From Cupriavidus taiwanensis (GTDB lineage Bacteria > Pseudomonadota > Gammaproteobacteria > Burkholderiales > Burkholderiaceae), in the NCBI RefSeq assembly GCF_900249755.1, contig NZ_LT976853.1, positions 2,737,217 through 2,789,655 of the forward strand: DNA of 52,439 nt. Reading direction: 5' to 3'. The notes under the pieces are model-generated. The model was not told where the DNA came from, did not search any database, and saw only the letters and a list, made by a program, of their open reading frames with translations. The position numbers were made by a program, and so were the translations under genes. This document shows positions 51,641 to 52,439 of this stretch, piece by piece (the first letter of the stretch is position 1; each line of letters starts with the position of its first letter).

Positions 51641-52426
51641 ATGCTTCCCCAAGACCCCAGCACCGGGCCGGCCGCCGACGACGCGCCGGCAGACAGCGCC
51701 GCCGCACCCGCGCCCGCCCCCTCTCCCGCCGATCCTGAAGGCGTTGCGCATCCGCGCCGGATCCGTTCGTTCGTGCGCCGCGCGGGCCGGACTTCGACCG
51801 GGCAGCAGCGCGCCATCGACGAAGTCGGGCCGCGCATGATGGTGCCGTACGCGCCGCAGCCGCTGGACTGGGAGGCGACCTTTGGCCGCCAGGCGCCGTC
51901 GATCCTGGAAATCGGCTTCGGCATGGGCGAGACCACCGCGCATATCGCCGGCCTGCGCCCGCAGGACAACTTCCTCGGCTGCGAGGTGCATGAGCCGGGC
52001 GTGGGCGCGCTGCTCAAGCTGATCGACGAGCGCGGGCTGTCCAATGTGCGCATCCTGCAGCACGATGCGGTCGAGGTGATCGCGCATATGCTGACCGACA
52101 ACAGCCTCGACGGCGTGCACATCTACTTTCCGGACCCGTGGCACAAGAAGCGCCACAACAAGCGTCGGCTGGTGCAGCCGCCGCTGGTGAAGGTGCTGGC
52201 GGCGCGACTGAAGCCGGGCGGCTATATCCACTGCGCGACCGACTGGGAAGAGTACGCGCACCAGATGGTCGAAGTGCTGTCGGCCGAGCCGCTGCTCGAA
52301 AACACCTCGACCGCTGCTGACGGTTTTGCCGAGCGGCCGGACTACCGGCCCGTGACCAAGTTCGAGCGGCGCGGCGTGCGGCTCGGGCACGGCGTATGGG
52401 ACGTGGTGTTCCGCAAGCGCGCCTGA
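51641..52426 (+). CDS. trmB: tRNA (guanine-N7-)-methyltransferase
   Basis: A 261-residue SAM-dependent enzyme that methylates G46 of tRNA. The SAM-binding segment is [20 protein letters not shown], and the family block [20 protein letters not shown] is complete, with [15 protein letters not shown] downstream. The first 60 residues are Pro/Ala-rich and probably disordered. No Shine-Dalgarno sequence precedes the ATG and the tRNA-Gly terminator ends seven bases before it, so expression may depend on read-through or the start may differ. No better in-frame start is visible. Confidence 0.94.
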   Translation: MLPQDPSTGPAADDAPADSAAAPAPAPSPADPEGVAHPRRIRSFVRRAGRTSTGQQRAIDEVGPRMMVPYAPQPLDWEATFGRQAPSILEIGFGMGETTAHIAGLRPQDNFLGCEVHEPGVGALLKLIDERGLSNVRILQHDAVEVIAHMLTDNSLDGVHIYFPDPWHKKRHNKRRLVQPPLVKVLAARLKPGGYIHCATDWEEYAHQMVEVLSAEPLLENTSTAADGFAERPDYRPVTKFERRGVRLGHGVWDVVFRKRA

Positions 52427-52439
52427 GCGCGGCGGACGC

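Overview
This is GC-rich, densely packed chromosomal DNA from a beta-proteobacterium. Gene order and protein character (kynBUA with an Lrp regulator, the tol-pal block, glyA-nrdR, ribD/E/B/H-nusB, PilY1-type minor pilin operons) point to the Burkholderiales, most likely Cupriavidus or a close relative. The genus is an inference; there is no rRNA here to settle it. I see no phage, insertion sequence, CRISPR array or origin.

Layout. 0-5 kb: a leftward catabolic operon (dihydroxypyridine-dioxygenase-like enzyme, alpha/beta hydrolase, acyl-CoA-dehydrogenase-like flavoprotein, acyl-CoA synthetase) diverges from a flavin reductase and a MarR regulator. 5-8.4 kb: kynR and the kynBUA operon, taking tryptophan to anthranilate. 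8.4-10.7 kb: an IclR regulator diverging from gcdH. 10.7-12.6 kb: a candidate small RNA, then three small envelope or stress membrane-protein genes. 12.6-15.8 kb: a PAS-GGDEF-EAL c-di-GMP protein and tRNA-Lys. 15.8-23.3 kb: a sulfur-compound transporter, queC, and the complete ybgC-tolQRAB-pal-cpoB envelope operon. 23.3-25.6 kb: glyA, preceded by a ZTP riboswitch, and nrdR.

25.6-37.3 kb: two divergent type IV minor-pilin operons that are paralogous. The leftward one (fimT-pilV-pilW-pilX-pilY1-pilE) carries a full-length PilY1 with a lectin-like N-terminal domain and an intact calcium loop. The rightward one (pilV-like, pilW, pilX, short pilY1, pilE, fimT) encodes a stripped-down PilY1 whose calcium loop has decayed, and it runs directly into ribD. 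37.3-43 kb: riboflavin genes ribD, ribE, ribBX and ribH, then nusB, with three small unknown genes in the middle. 43-52.4 kb: an aminotransferase, a membrane-anchored lytic transglycosylase with a long structured leader, ubiD, acetoacetyl-CoA synthetase, an aldose-1-epimerase-like protein, two small proteins, tRNA-Gly(CCC) and trmB.

The parts most worth follow-up are the 0-5 kb pathway, whose ACAD-like protein lacks the usual catalytic base and may be a reductase-dependent monooxygenase; the divergent duplicated pilus-tip operons; the unidentified structured leader of the lytic transglycosylase; and the candidate leftward small RNA downstream of gcdH.
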